Part shown: positions 13,001 through 25,400 of the stretch, in pieces
Position numbering within the stretch: position 1 is the first letter of the stretch
Layout of the letters: each line of letters begins with the position of its first letter
NCBI GenBank assembly: GCA_037179385.1
Contig: CM074195.1
Location: 14,049,887-14,113,886, forward strand
DNA length: 64,000 bases
Source of the DNA: Holothuria scabra
Taxonomy: Eukaryota; Echinodermata; Holothuroidea; Aspidochirotida; Holothuriidae
Direction of reading: 5' to 3'
Program-made: the position numbers and the translations under genes
Notes under the pieces: generated by a model
What the model was told of the DNA's origin: nothing
Database searches by the model: none
The model's input: only the letters and a program-made list of their open reading frames with translations

Positions 13001-16000
13001 TTTCGTTAAAATTCCTGTGTTTATACCGTACCGTATGCATTGATAAGCACAAACGTATAAATTATACCCCTGCCATGAGAGCGATCGTTGGTTATTTTCC
13101 CCATAACAATGTAGTATAACCTGGAATTGTATTCCTTGCAGTCTGTAAAAAGTGCCGCGTAAGTTGCTGTGCAATTTGTTCTGTACAAAAGCACAGGTAC
13201 AGTACAGACTATCCGAGCTGCAGTGTTTGGCTGTATTCCCAAGTCCCAAAGCTCACCATGTATATCTGTGCACGTTTTATACACGTAGCACCTAAAATCT
13301 TTGGGAGTTCGGTGGTTATTATCCTGCATAAATTAAGCCATTTCTCGCATACCTTCCGTAATGTTATTTGCAGTAGGGCTTATGAAATGTGAACGTCATC
13401 GCCAACGAAAACAGTGCTAGTGATGCACGTGGTCTCATGCAGGCTACTTCTTCGCCCACGCACTTACGTGCGTGTCCGTTTTTACCGCCAAACAAGGCAT
13501 CATGTTTTGCTCGGTGACATCATATGCATACGATCCATTGCAAAATTTAAATTGCCCCTGCATCGTGATTGGTTCAAATGCGATGATTCTAGCCAGCCAA
13601 TCACAACTCGCGCCATCGCCTATGTGATTTAGTGTGTGAAAATACTAAGCCTCGAGACGAATTTTTCTATCGAGTTTTTATGTGATACGACGATCACATT
13701 TCATATGCTGATATAACCGGCTAGCGCAGCCGGGCGAGTCCCGTGCTAAATTCAACAAGAAACGACATCACAAATCTCCGCGTGCTTGGATTTTTCGGGG
13801 ATTTCACTTGGGTGCATTTCAATTGCAGATTATTTTCAAAGAAGACGTAAGTTTTGGACAAGAACTGCTAAAAATTTACGGGGATATTTATATCCGTGAG
13901 GAACCATAGGATACGTACGTTAATCAGGTGCGATTGTTTTGCTGCCCCAGAACCGCTAAGATTATTATATTGCGTATTTCTACATAGCCTCATTAAAGCG
14001 GGATTCTACAGTACACTAACGCAACTACAACCCAGTACAGTAAAATACTGCAAATGTCCCGACATGATTGGGGGATGAAAACTAAACAGAGAGCTAAATT
14101 ATCAAAGGGTATGTGACATCAACTGAAAACAATCCTACTGTATTAACGATTGGTTTATATCTCCACATTTGAAAAGAAAATATGAGGCCTACAAAAATGA
14201 TATTCCATTCGCAAAACAAACAGAACTATTCCCAATATTTTTCAACTTGAACGATATGCACAAAGCAAGGGGCGCGTACTTTAGAGACAAACACGTGTCT
14301 TCCCTCTTTCTAATAATCGGTAATCGGCATCGGGCCGACTGTTAAATTAAATAATGATTATGCATAATCGGTCAAACACTAGCTTTATCTGTGGTTTGGG
14401 CCTGTAGTGCGGGAGGCCTTGGCCTACGCAGTTGTTAAAAATTTGAGGGGGGCGTTTATTAGAGGGGGAGCGTTTATTACCGAATATACGGTATCTCCAA
14501 TTTTTGTTGTATTGTATACAGCAGACACATTAGGTGCATTGGCAGAATTTGTAAACTTTTACTTTATTCTAACACCAAGACATTTGTCCCGGCCTTTGTT
14601 TCTTCCCAACTGGACTACTTCAACTCTCTTCCTGTTAGTAACAAACTCTACAGCTCCCTGTTCACGTGCAGAGAGCTGCTGCTCATAAAATTCTGCAAAC
14701 GAGAAGTTTGATCATGCATCCACTCACTTAATGGAATTACACTGGCTTTCTATTAATTACAGAATTGGTTTTACAATCTTACTTATAGTTGCTTTCCAGG
14801 AGGTATTCCTGATTACTGATGTAGTTTCATTTCCTTGGTTATGTACCAATAAAAAACCTCAAATCTGCTCCTTTTTTGCTCCAAAATAATTTTGTTGAAA
14901 ACAATTAAGTTCAGTACAGTGATTGTTCTTTTAGTAGGAACGTTGCTCCTATTTTATGGATCAAATTACAATCACCTCTTCAGTGTGCAGTAGTCCATAA
15001 CTCAATACTTTTTAGGCTCATTGAAAAACTTTTATTTTTCTACTCAAGCTTTAAATGTTTAATCTTAGGCCTACTTTCTTAGGGAGCATTGCTTTTTCTA
15101 GTTCCCAGCAGTTGACAGATTACTAGTCTACCCATTGCTCTCCTTTTGAATATTCTGAACATCTCAGTGACCACAAGGGGTCCACTTGCAAGTTAATGAG
15201 GCAGCCATGGGTAAAGACTGCAAGCAGGGAACACATTCTGTCATTCTAGAACAGCTGTAGAGCACATTTCAACATTGGCTATTGTACCCTTGCCAGCAGA
15301 CTGCTGGGGACTGGAAAAAAGTTGCATTCCCTTAGCTGTTCTGATTTTCATTTGGTTCCCTGTCTTTTTTTTTTAACATGTTTTCTATATTTTGTCTCAT
15401 TGTACAGTATTTATTTTACTATCCTACTTTTAGAGTTTTTTTTTATTTTACTGTTTCATATTTTTTAGTTCCTTTTAGTTTTCCTTGTGGTTTAGTTACT
15501 TTCACTGATTTCTTTGTTATCTATTCCATTTTACCTTTGTATCTGAACCCTTGAACACTCAATGTGAAATTGTTGTACATTATAAATGCATTTCATTATC
15601 ATCATCATCATTATCAGCACACAAAGTCCCATTGAAATTTATAAGCAGGTTGAAGAATCATGACAGGTAAGCATTGATTAAGTCTTTTGCCAATACAGTT
15701 ATGTGCATGGCTTTTTTGGAAGTTGTATAGAGCAGGATCATTCTCCCTACTCCATTGCTCATGCTGAACATCACACAAATGGCAGCTATTCCATTTTTAG
15801 GTCTTTGGTATGATTTGAACTGGGAGTTGAACCCAAGCCTTGCAAGTGAAAGCAGGTGCTCTACCACTGAATCATAATGACAAGATTTTTTCATTTACCT
15901 GTACCATGAGAGTTCCAACCAATTGAATATTGGCTTATGCTTTATTTTTGAACTGTCAGGAACATGCATAGTACAGGTGAACTAGAAAATTGGGACTGTA

Positions 16001-19000
16001 AGGAGCATATATGGTACAGGTAAACAAAAGAATTGATTACTTTTTTTTCACTACACCAAGTATTTAAGATCGAACCGACATTGCTTGTCTGTGCAAATTG
16101 CAATTAAGATCGAACAAACATTGCTTGTCTTTGCAAATTGCAAAAGTCAGTTTTGTCAATTGCCAGATCAAAGAAGGTTTTGAATAATATGCTTCTTTTT
16201 ATACCTTCATTATCTAACCACTGAACTGCTCGTAAAATCAAGTTTTTGGAACTTACCTCCATATTCTAATTGTTTAAGAAAGCTATTTTCATTCAAAAGT
16301 TGCCATGCGGCTGATTCTGAATCAGCCATTTGACTGACTACCCTCAGGGAGGACTGAATGAGGATGCAGATATCCGAGTGAAATATGGGAGACTTGAGCC
16401 ATCTGAATAAAGACTGTCAGTATAAAAAGAACAAAGAAGTACAAAGTTGAATAATTGAAACATAATTTGAACAAATTTGATTGTAAAAAATGATTACAAA
16501 GAAGGAACCCTTGTGTAAGAAAAGACCTCTTTTCAGAAGATTAAAGATGAAGCACTATGGGCCAGTGTTCCTGCTAGATTGAGGGAATCCCACCTTTGTC
16601 TTCTGAATCCAACACATAAGGATATCTCTCTCAAGAAAAAAATAATAAAGGGAAGAGTTTCCTTCTAAATTTTCAAAATCCCTCTGAAAAAATTTTAGAG
16701 AGGAAGTCTCTCCCAGTTTCAATTCCAATTGTTCTAACACTGTTGGGAGGGGGAGGGGGTGGGTTGGGAGGCGACTAAGGTCTAATGATTGGGAGGGCTG
16801 CACATTGTCATGTCTTTGATAGGACACATACTGTACGACAGCATCTATACAGAGCTCCATGATAGGATTGCACAGGGCATAATGAGACATTCTGGCCAAA
16901 AATAGTCATTTTAGAAGCCTGTTTGAATTTCTCATTTTATTTCGCTTCACCTAATCCTCAAAATATAAATACTTGCTAGCTGTTGCTTAGACTTTCATTT
17001 AATTTTAAGAAGACCACCCATGATTTTTACCTTTATTATAATTAAAATGCTTGTTTTTGATTCAGAGGCATCAGAATTGCATGAACTTAACTTCACATAA
17101 CCTTAATATATTAGTAAAATACTGCTTTATTTTCATATTTGATCATGGATAACCATCATGCATCTAGTTACTAAATATGGCAGTTAGCCAAGTTTCCTGC
17201 CTAAAAATATAATGTTAAGAAGGTTTTCTAAGTTTGACCCCTGGTGACCACAGATGACCTCTGACCCCAACTAAAACAATTGGGTTCTTCCTTTGACTAT
17301 AACACAACCATGATGCATCCAGATAAGAAGTATGACACTTATCCAAGCCTTTCATCTCAAGGTTTTTTTTAATCAGGTTTTCAGCATTTTGACCCCTGGT
17401 GACCCCAGATTATCTTTGACCCCCACCAAAGACAATAGGGGTTCTTCCTCTAGATATGGGGAATCTGTGTACCAAGATTAAGAACTGTCAGAGCTTCCTT
17501 TCTAGACATATCGAGTTAACAAGCAGTATGACTAACACACAAACACACATACACATGCCATCATGAATGCTTAGGATTCTCTTTCATTGAAACTAATTAA
17601 TCAATAAGTACAATCCTTACACGGCGAATGTGTCTCTCCTTTAATACAACTTCTGAGTGACCTAGCTCAGGATTGCAAATCTGAAAGAAATAAAACATAA
17701 GTCATTCAAAACAATTCATATGATGTCATGATGGACAATTCTTAAGGTGTGTGAGCATGAAAATGGAACAATTTAGTTGGAGAGACTTGATATCACCAAG
17801 GCAAGTGGAATAAAAAGGACCCTACCATTATAAACCTTTTTTTTGAACCACACTAAGGTGTCATTTTCCCCCTGCCTAACCCTCCGCTACATTGAAAATT
17901 ATAGCTACATGCCTGGAATAGCTCTGAGACTAATTCTATGTTAATGTTAATTCTATGATTACATGTTCTACATTCCAAGCTACGTGAGAGCATGCTGGTT
18001 GGCTGACTACTGTCATTGTGTTGTTTGACTTTGACTGCTGTGCAATGTTTACACTTATCTGCTATGGCGCAATTTTCAGGCAATGGCTTGTCAATTTGAT
18101 GCATCCATGTTTGTGGGAAAAGTGGAAAAAAAAGGGATTAACAGAAATGCTAACATTTACATCCAGAAATCAGGGAGGTTTCACACAGGAATCAGGGAGA
18201 TTTTTTAAAATTACATGCAACTCAATGCGGGGGAAAGCTTGCTTGAATCAGAGAGATTGTCATATTTGCTAGTTGAAATGGACAAAAATCCTTGAATTTT
18301 CAGGGAGTCTCCCTAAGAATCAGGGAGAGTTGGCACCTCTGGTTTAATTTTCTCACATTTGATGTGTGTACGGTACAGTTCCACAAAACTGAAATTTCCA
18401 ATGAGTCAAATTTTCTCATACTGTGTGTATTGACCCAATGTTTAGTTTCTTAAAGTACTGCCCAATCTGCATTCATCTGGAAGTTCATTGACATTTTTTA
18501 CCACATAAGACCCATCCTACGAATCCATACAGTGTTACAGATTTGTTATTCATTCGTTTATTCTAGGCTTTCTCATTCGATTGAGTTTTATGGTAATGCC
18601 TACACCTCCATACTCAAACCTCTCCAGATCCTGCAAAATAGATTAGTCAAGCTGCTCACAAGAAAACTGACAAATTATTCAACTGATCAATTATCCTTTG
18701 ATTGTGAAATTTTAAAAAGTTAAAGATATTCATATAGTATGGGAGCAGTTGTTTATAAATATATCCATAACTTATTATCAAATTCATTAGCTAATGTCAT
18801 ACTCCCCCCCCCAAACACACACAACTGTAATGACTATGTCAACCCTTAAGAATAATCTCTCCTCTGTATCATATTATAATTTCATGCGTGGTAAATTACT
18901 TTAGGGGTGTACCAGATTTCAAATCCGGCTGGAATTCCGGCCGGATTTTGGGATTTTTCCAAATCTGGCATCCGGCCAATTTTGTCTTGAATCCGGCCGG

Positions 19001-22000
19001 ATTTGCCGGATTTGCCGGATTTGTAAGTAAGCTGTACAACACAACTTAATTTACTACAGGACTAATAAAATGTAGTAAAATGCTAACTACTAGGATGGGA
19101 GTGTGCTACTAACAATATTATTTAAAGATCTACAGTACTGTAGCTATAGGGTGTTATCAGGAGTTGCAAACTTTCTAATATGATGAAGGACTTTACCCCC
19201 CATTCAGTACTTAATCCATCTACAGTTACTCATAAAAGGTCCCAGTGATTTAAAATATTTTGTGAAGCAGTCTCAATGAATCAACCCACAGCTTATCAAA
19301 TCCAAGCTCGGACTTGTCCTGACACACCGTGGAGCGATAGCCTCTGGGTGTACGAGGTGTGTAAGTACCGAGAAACATGTGAAATACAAAAACTCAACTG
19401 GCAAGTTGCATTGAGAGAGGAAGAGCTATCACATTGCCCTCTAATTAAGAGGGTGTATCCCGATGCCATATGACTGATGCCAGATGGTGCTTGCAGGGGA
19501 ATTACATAAATAGAAGGGGATGAGGGGCAGCATTGACTTACAGGTCGACCAAGAAGGCTTTTATTCAGTAATACCAAATTTAAAAAAAATATATCCAACA
19601 GTGTCCAAATTCAGTCTTGCCACGGTGATGAGAATCAAGTATTTTTTCCATTGGGGCCTTTTAGCTGTTTTACTAACAAATCTTCCAACCACAATAATAT
19701 CCTTACTTAGCAACTAAAATAGTACAAATGATGGTGGCAGTATAGTGTCAGTGATTCCTTGACTATTAAATCAGCTTTACAACTAACAGAAAAACCAGAA
19801 AGCCAAAAGGCTTAGTGATTCCTTGCCGCTGAAATATAAGGCCTTTTTTCACATTGACATTGCTTTGCAATGTTTTTCAATTAACAGGGCTCCATAATGT
19901 GCCCACAAAGTACACATGCAAGGCATCCAGTCTTCCTACACTGAGATCCCCCTTGCTCGTTGTGAACCCAGATGACATTTGACCTCCACCAAAAACTTCT
20001 GGGACCATGTATTCACTATGTGCCATCTACAGGACAAGTTACAGGACCCTACAAGTGACCTTTCTTGAAAGACTGTGCAGGAAAGCTTGTCAGGCTTTGA
20101 ACATGCTGACTCCAAATGAACTTTGACCTTTCAGAAAATCAATAGTGATCATCTACTCAATATGACCAATCCACACACTAAATATGAGCACAGTCACGTG
20201 TACCGTTCTTGAGATATCGTGTTTACGAAGTTTTGACCTTTTGACCTCTCATGACCCCAAATGACCTTTGACCTCCACCAAAAACAATAGGGATCATTTA
20301 CTCGATATGGCCAACACACTCGCCAAATATGAGTATAGTCACATGTACCGTTCTCAAGATATCGTGTTTATGAAGTTTTTACCTTTTGACCTCTCGTGAC
20401 CCCAAATGACCTTTGATCTCCACCAAAAACAGTAGGAATCATCTACTTAATTTGGCCAATGCACACACTGAATATGAGATTAGTCACACATACTCTTCTT
20501 GAGATACCGTGTTTACAAGCAATTTCTAAGGAATTTACCTATTGACCTCTCATGACCCCAATGACCTTTGACCTCCACGAAAATCAATAGGGATTATCTA
20601 CTCAATATGACCAACCCACACACTAAATATGAGCATAGTCACATGAACCTTTCTCGAGATATCGTGTTTACGAAGTTTTGACCTTTTGACCTCTCATGAC
20701 CCCAAATGACCTTTGACCTCCACCAAAAACAATAGGGATTATCTACTCAATATGACCAACCCACAAACCACATATGAGCATAGTCACATGTATCGTTCTC
20801 GAGATATCATGTTCATGAAGTTTTGACCTTTCGACCTCTCGTGCCCCCAAATGACCCTTGATCTCCACCAAAAACAATAGGGATCATCTACTCAATATGG
20901 CCAATGCACACACCAAATATGAGATTAGTCACACTTACCCTTCTTGAGATACCGTGTTTACAAGCAATTTCTAAGGAATTTACCTATTGACCTCTCGTGA
21001 CCCCAAATGACCTTTGACCTCCACAAAAATCAATAGGGATCATCTACTCAATATGACCAATCCACACACCAAATATGAGTATAATCACATGTACCGTTCT
21101 CGAGATACTGTGTTTATGAAGTTTTGACCTTTTGACCTCTCGTGACCCCAAATGACCTTTGACCTCCATCAAAAACAATAGGGATTATCTACTCAATATG
21201 ACCAACCCACACACCAAATATGAGCGTAGTCACATGTATCGTTCTCGAGATATTGTGTTTACGAAGTTTTGACCTTTCGACCTCTCGTGACCCCAAATGA
21301 CCCTTGATCTCCACCAAAAACAATAGGCATCATCTACTCAATATGGCCAATGCACACACCAAATATGAGATTAGTCACACTTACCCTTCTTGAGATACCG
21401 TGTTTACAAGCAATTTCTAAGGAATTTACCTATTGACCTCTCGTGACCCCAAATGACCTTTGACCTCCACAAAAATCAATAGGGATCATCTACTCAATAT
21501 GACCAATCCACACATCAAATATGAGCATAGTCATATGTACCGTTCTCGAGATATCATGTTTACAAAGTTTTGACATTTTGACCTCTCGTGACCCCAAATG
21601 ACCTTTGTTCTCCACCAAAAACAATAGGGATCATCTACTCAATATGGCCAATGCACACACCAAATATGAGATTAGTCACACTTACCCTTCTTGAGATACC
21701 GTGGTATACAAGCAATTTCTAAGGAATTTACCTATTGACCTCTCGTGACCCCAAATGACCTTTGACCTCCACGAAAAACAATAGGGATCATCTACTCAAT
21801 ATGACCAACCCACACACCAAATATGAGTATAATCACATGTACCGTTCTCGAGATATCGTGTTTATGAAGTTTTGACCTTTTGACCTCTCGTGACCCCAAA
21901 TGACCTTTGACCTCCACCAAAAACAATAGGGATCACCAAATATGAGATTAGTCACACTTACCCTTCTTGAGATACCGTGTTTACAAGCAATTTCTAAGGA

Positions 22001-22451
22001 ATTTACCTATTGACCTCTCGTGACCCCAAATGACCTTTGACCTCCACGAAAAACAATAGGGATCATCTACTCAATATGGCCAACCCACACACCAAGTTTG
22101 AGATCAGTCAAGCTTACTCTGCTTGAGATATCGTGTTTACAAGGTTTTCACAGTTTGACCTCTAGTGACCTCAAATGACCTTTGACCTCCACGAAAAACA
22201 ATAGGGATCATCTACTCAATATGGCCAACCCACACACCAAGTATGAGATCAGTCAAGCTTACTCTGCTTGAGATATCGTGTTTACAAGGTTTTCACAGTT
22301 TGACCTCTAGTGACCTCAAATGACCTTTGACCTCCACGAAAAACAATAGGGATCATCTCCTCAATATGGCCAACCCACACACCAAGTATGAGACCCGTCA
22401 CAGTTACCTATCTTGAGATATCGTGTTTACAAGCAAAGCGTCACATACACA

Positions 22452-22482
<31 letters not shown>

Positions 22483-25400
22483 GACATCACCATCGCATAG
22501 ATTCCTTTTGCCTACGGCAAGGAATCAAAAAGCGATGAAATAAATGCCCATTACTGATAGGCCTAGAGTGCATCAAGAAAATTTCAAATTACAGCTAATA
22601 GCATAGTCCTACATCCTATGGTCCTTTGACAGTTGGACAACTTCCTGAAATTCCTACCTGACCCCTACACTGTTAATAGCATGATTACCACCACTTTGCA
22701 TGTACAGTATAGCATAGGTAGGTTTTACACTGAAATCTTCCAAACCAAAATTAAAAATATGCATTGAATCACCTTTAAGAATTGTTACTGGTTCCTTTTC
22801 AAATTGTAATTGATTCCTTTTCAATTTGGATATTGACTGCCAATGTTTTCATACTTTAGTCCCTTAATTTGCATGGACAGACATTAATGAAATCATTTTG
22901 AACATGTTGCATGTCAGCCTTTAAAAGTGTCAGCTAATAAGTGTTCAAAATATATTTTGATTTTACCCCTCACTGAACTGAACCATTGGGCATCTCATTT
23001 AGGGTTGGTGTGAAGCAACATTTTGTCAATTAGCCCAACCATCCTGTTGGGCTAAAATTAGACAAATTCTGTAAGGGAATACCAAAACTCTGCTCACAAA
23101 TAAAACAGACACAACACAGCTCCTGACCACACTGCTTCATTTGCTGATGGTGGCTAAAATGATACAGATATACAGTAGAGGTCAAAAGACCTGCATCACT
23201 CAGGCTCCTAAGGTATAAACCCATTAGTAGGTTCTTCTTCATTCATTTGACTAAATCCGGCAAATCCGGCCGGAATTCCGGCTGGAATTTTGGTTTAGAT
23301 CCGGCAAATCCGGTTCCTGCCGGATTTTAAAATTCCAAATCCGGTGCACCCCTAAATTACTTTTACAAAATTACTCATATAATATATTATACAATAGTAT
23401 ATTTGGCATAATATCTCTTTGGAAGTAAAATTCCAAAATTTCTCTTGACTCTCTTCAAAAGAATTTCAAATGTTCACTTTTATGGTATATACACTTATAT
23501 TTGCTACGCCTAATCAGTTTAGGTTCTCAACTGTCTTTGTAATGTAATAATTTGTAGTCACCAGCTTCTATAAATAGAGATGTTTCTTCCAGTGTCCATC
23601 ATGAATACAAAATCATTTGAGCTTAATATTGCTATCATGAAATGTACATATGAAAAATGAATTGAATTGTTCATTCTGAGGTATCATTCAGTATAACCAG
23701 CAATAACCTTGTACTTTGTGACCTAACATTTAGGTGAGTGGTTTTTAACATTTAATATCACAATAGGCACAATTGGGTTGTTCAATTGCTCGTATTTCAG
23801 CCATGCTATGATTCCAGGGTGGGCATAATTGTGATGCCCCTGAGGTTGCACCACCTGTCAATATACAGTAGGAATTTAGCATATTCACCAGGTTTAAGAG
23901 GAAAGGCAGAGGTCTTAGTTCATCTTGTCAGTGTTAGTTGACACTCAACATGGCTGAACTACTTGATTGTTTCCATGAGACTCTCACCAGTTGAATGGAA
24001 CCAGACATTTCTACCAAGTCAGAAACCCTTCCATCAGGAATTACCCCTAAATATACTCACAGCTGCCAGGTACTCAATGGAATGAAACTGCAGAGAAATA
24101 GCCCAGTTGATGGCGGCCTGAAGTGTCTTTTTCCTGGACATTTCTTCACATCCTCCTATGAATACACCATCTGTGTTCATGACTGCCAAACCATCTGGCC
24201 TTTCAGCAAGGGCATCAAACTCAAACTGTTCGACACCTTCTTTGAACCATTCTGTAGCCATCTGCAAATAAAAAAAACAAGTATACAGTACAACTACATG
24301 TTTGGGAGTAAGGCATTACTGTACTTTCACAATGGTGGCAAAAGAACCAGAATGCAAAAATGCATTAAAGTTTCGATGGTACAACAATACCAAGTTCTAA
24401 TCTAAATACTGTCATGAATTTCCACACATCTTTCGATCACTTGGTCTAATGCTACTGTATATCAATCACTTGGTCTTATGCTATATGTTGGAATAATACA
24501 GCATATCCTGTCAGTATATAATGATCGTTTTCTTCCTGGAGATCTTTTTTGTGTGCTTAAAGCTTGAATTAAGGTTCTTTCAAATATATCATGTCTTAAA
24601 TAAAACATTGATTTACTAGGGTTGGGGGTATAAAGGTATTAATGTGAACACCTGTACTCAGGGTTCTAGCCAGGAAAAATGTCAAACCGGGTGGGAGTTA
24701 ATCGACATTGCATCATTCATAATCATTGAAAGTTTTCATTATCAAGCAGGAGCCAAACTATTCAGGGCTCAGGCTGCATCTAAAGCAGGGTTGTCCAACC
24801 TTTCGCAGCGGTGGGCCACATGTAATGGTTATGATGGACGAGGGGCCGCATTCTATACTCATTTTTTTTTTTCTATTTTTCCCGACGCCCAAGGCAACAA
24901 AATGCAATCATTGCGCGTAGGGAACACTGACTCATTTTTGTTTTTGATTGAACAAATAAGTAAATTTTAGCAAAAACTGATGGTGTCGGGCAGAATATTC
25001 GGAAAAAGATTTTTTTCCCCTCCTGAATCATTCTCAATCTGCCCCTGTGGACAACACTACAATGTAGCTACATGTAGCAGACATTTGAAATGAATTATTT
25101 CATTCAAAAGTAAGCATGCAATAGCGGACGGCGAAGCCTGAAGTAGTCATCAATTAATCTGCTTATTGAACCAGAATGCAAAAATGCATTGAGGTTTCGA
25201 TGTACATAAATGTTCCGTTTCAAAGAGTGCCATCATGCACCATTATCTTCTCATTCAAATGTTATACTAGCATGTTCAAAAAATAATTTTATCATTCCAA
25301 ATGACAATGACAAACTGAATGACAAACAGACAGACAGACAAATGGACAAACAGCTATCTTGAAAGATCACATTTAAAAAGGTTTCCAGGCTTTGACCCCT

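Larger units (their letters stand above)
18902..23354. mobile_element. hAT-like non-autonomous transposon (4.45 kb) with 8-bp duplication
   Basis: The ends are inverted repeats TAGGGGTGTACCAGATTT and, reversed, TAGGGGTGCACCGGATTT. They are flanked by the identical 8-bp duplication AATTACTT (18894-18901 and 23355-23362). Sub-terminal blocks are dense in CCGGATTTGCCGGAT-type repeats on both sides, possible transposase binding sites. An 8-bp duplication and TAGGGGTG ends fit the hAT superfamily. No transposase was recognised. A HINE occupies 19797-22526 inside. Confidence 0.88.

Noticed and set aside
15822..15866. Functional tRNA gene
   Set aside because: Box A and box B are present but the anticodon and acceptor stems do not pair.
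15658..15894. 78-codon minus-strand frame
   Set aside because: It runs through the tRNA-like SINE head and has no protein similarity I can recognise.
16555..16899. 114-codon minus-strand frame near exon 6
   Set aside because: No recognisable domain, and it does not fit the splice phases of the TPR gene, which joins cleanly without it.
20210..22440. CRISPR array (regularly spaced repeats)
   Set aside because: Units are ~145-155 bp with no unique spacers and lie in a eukaryotic transposable element.
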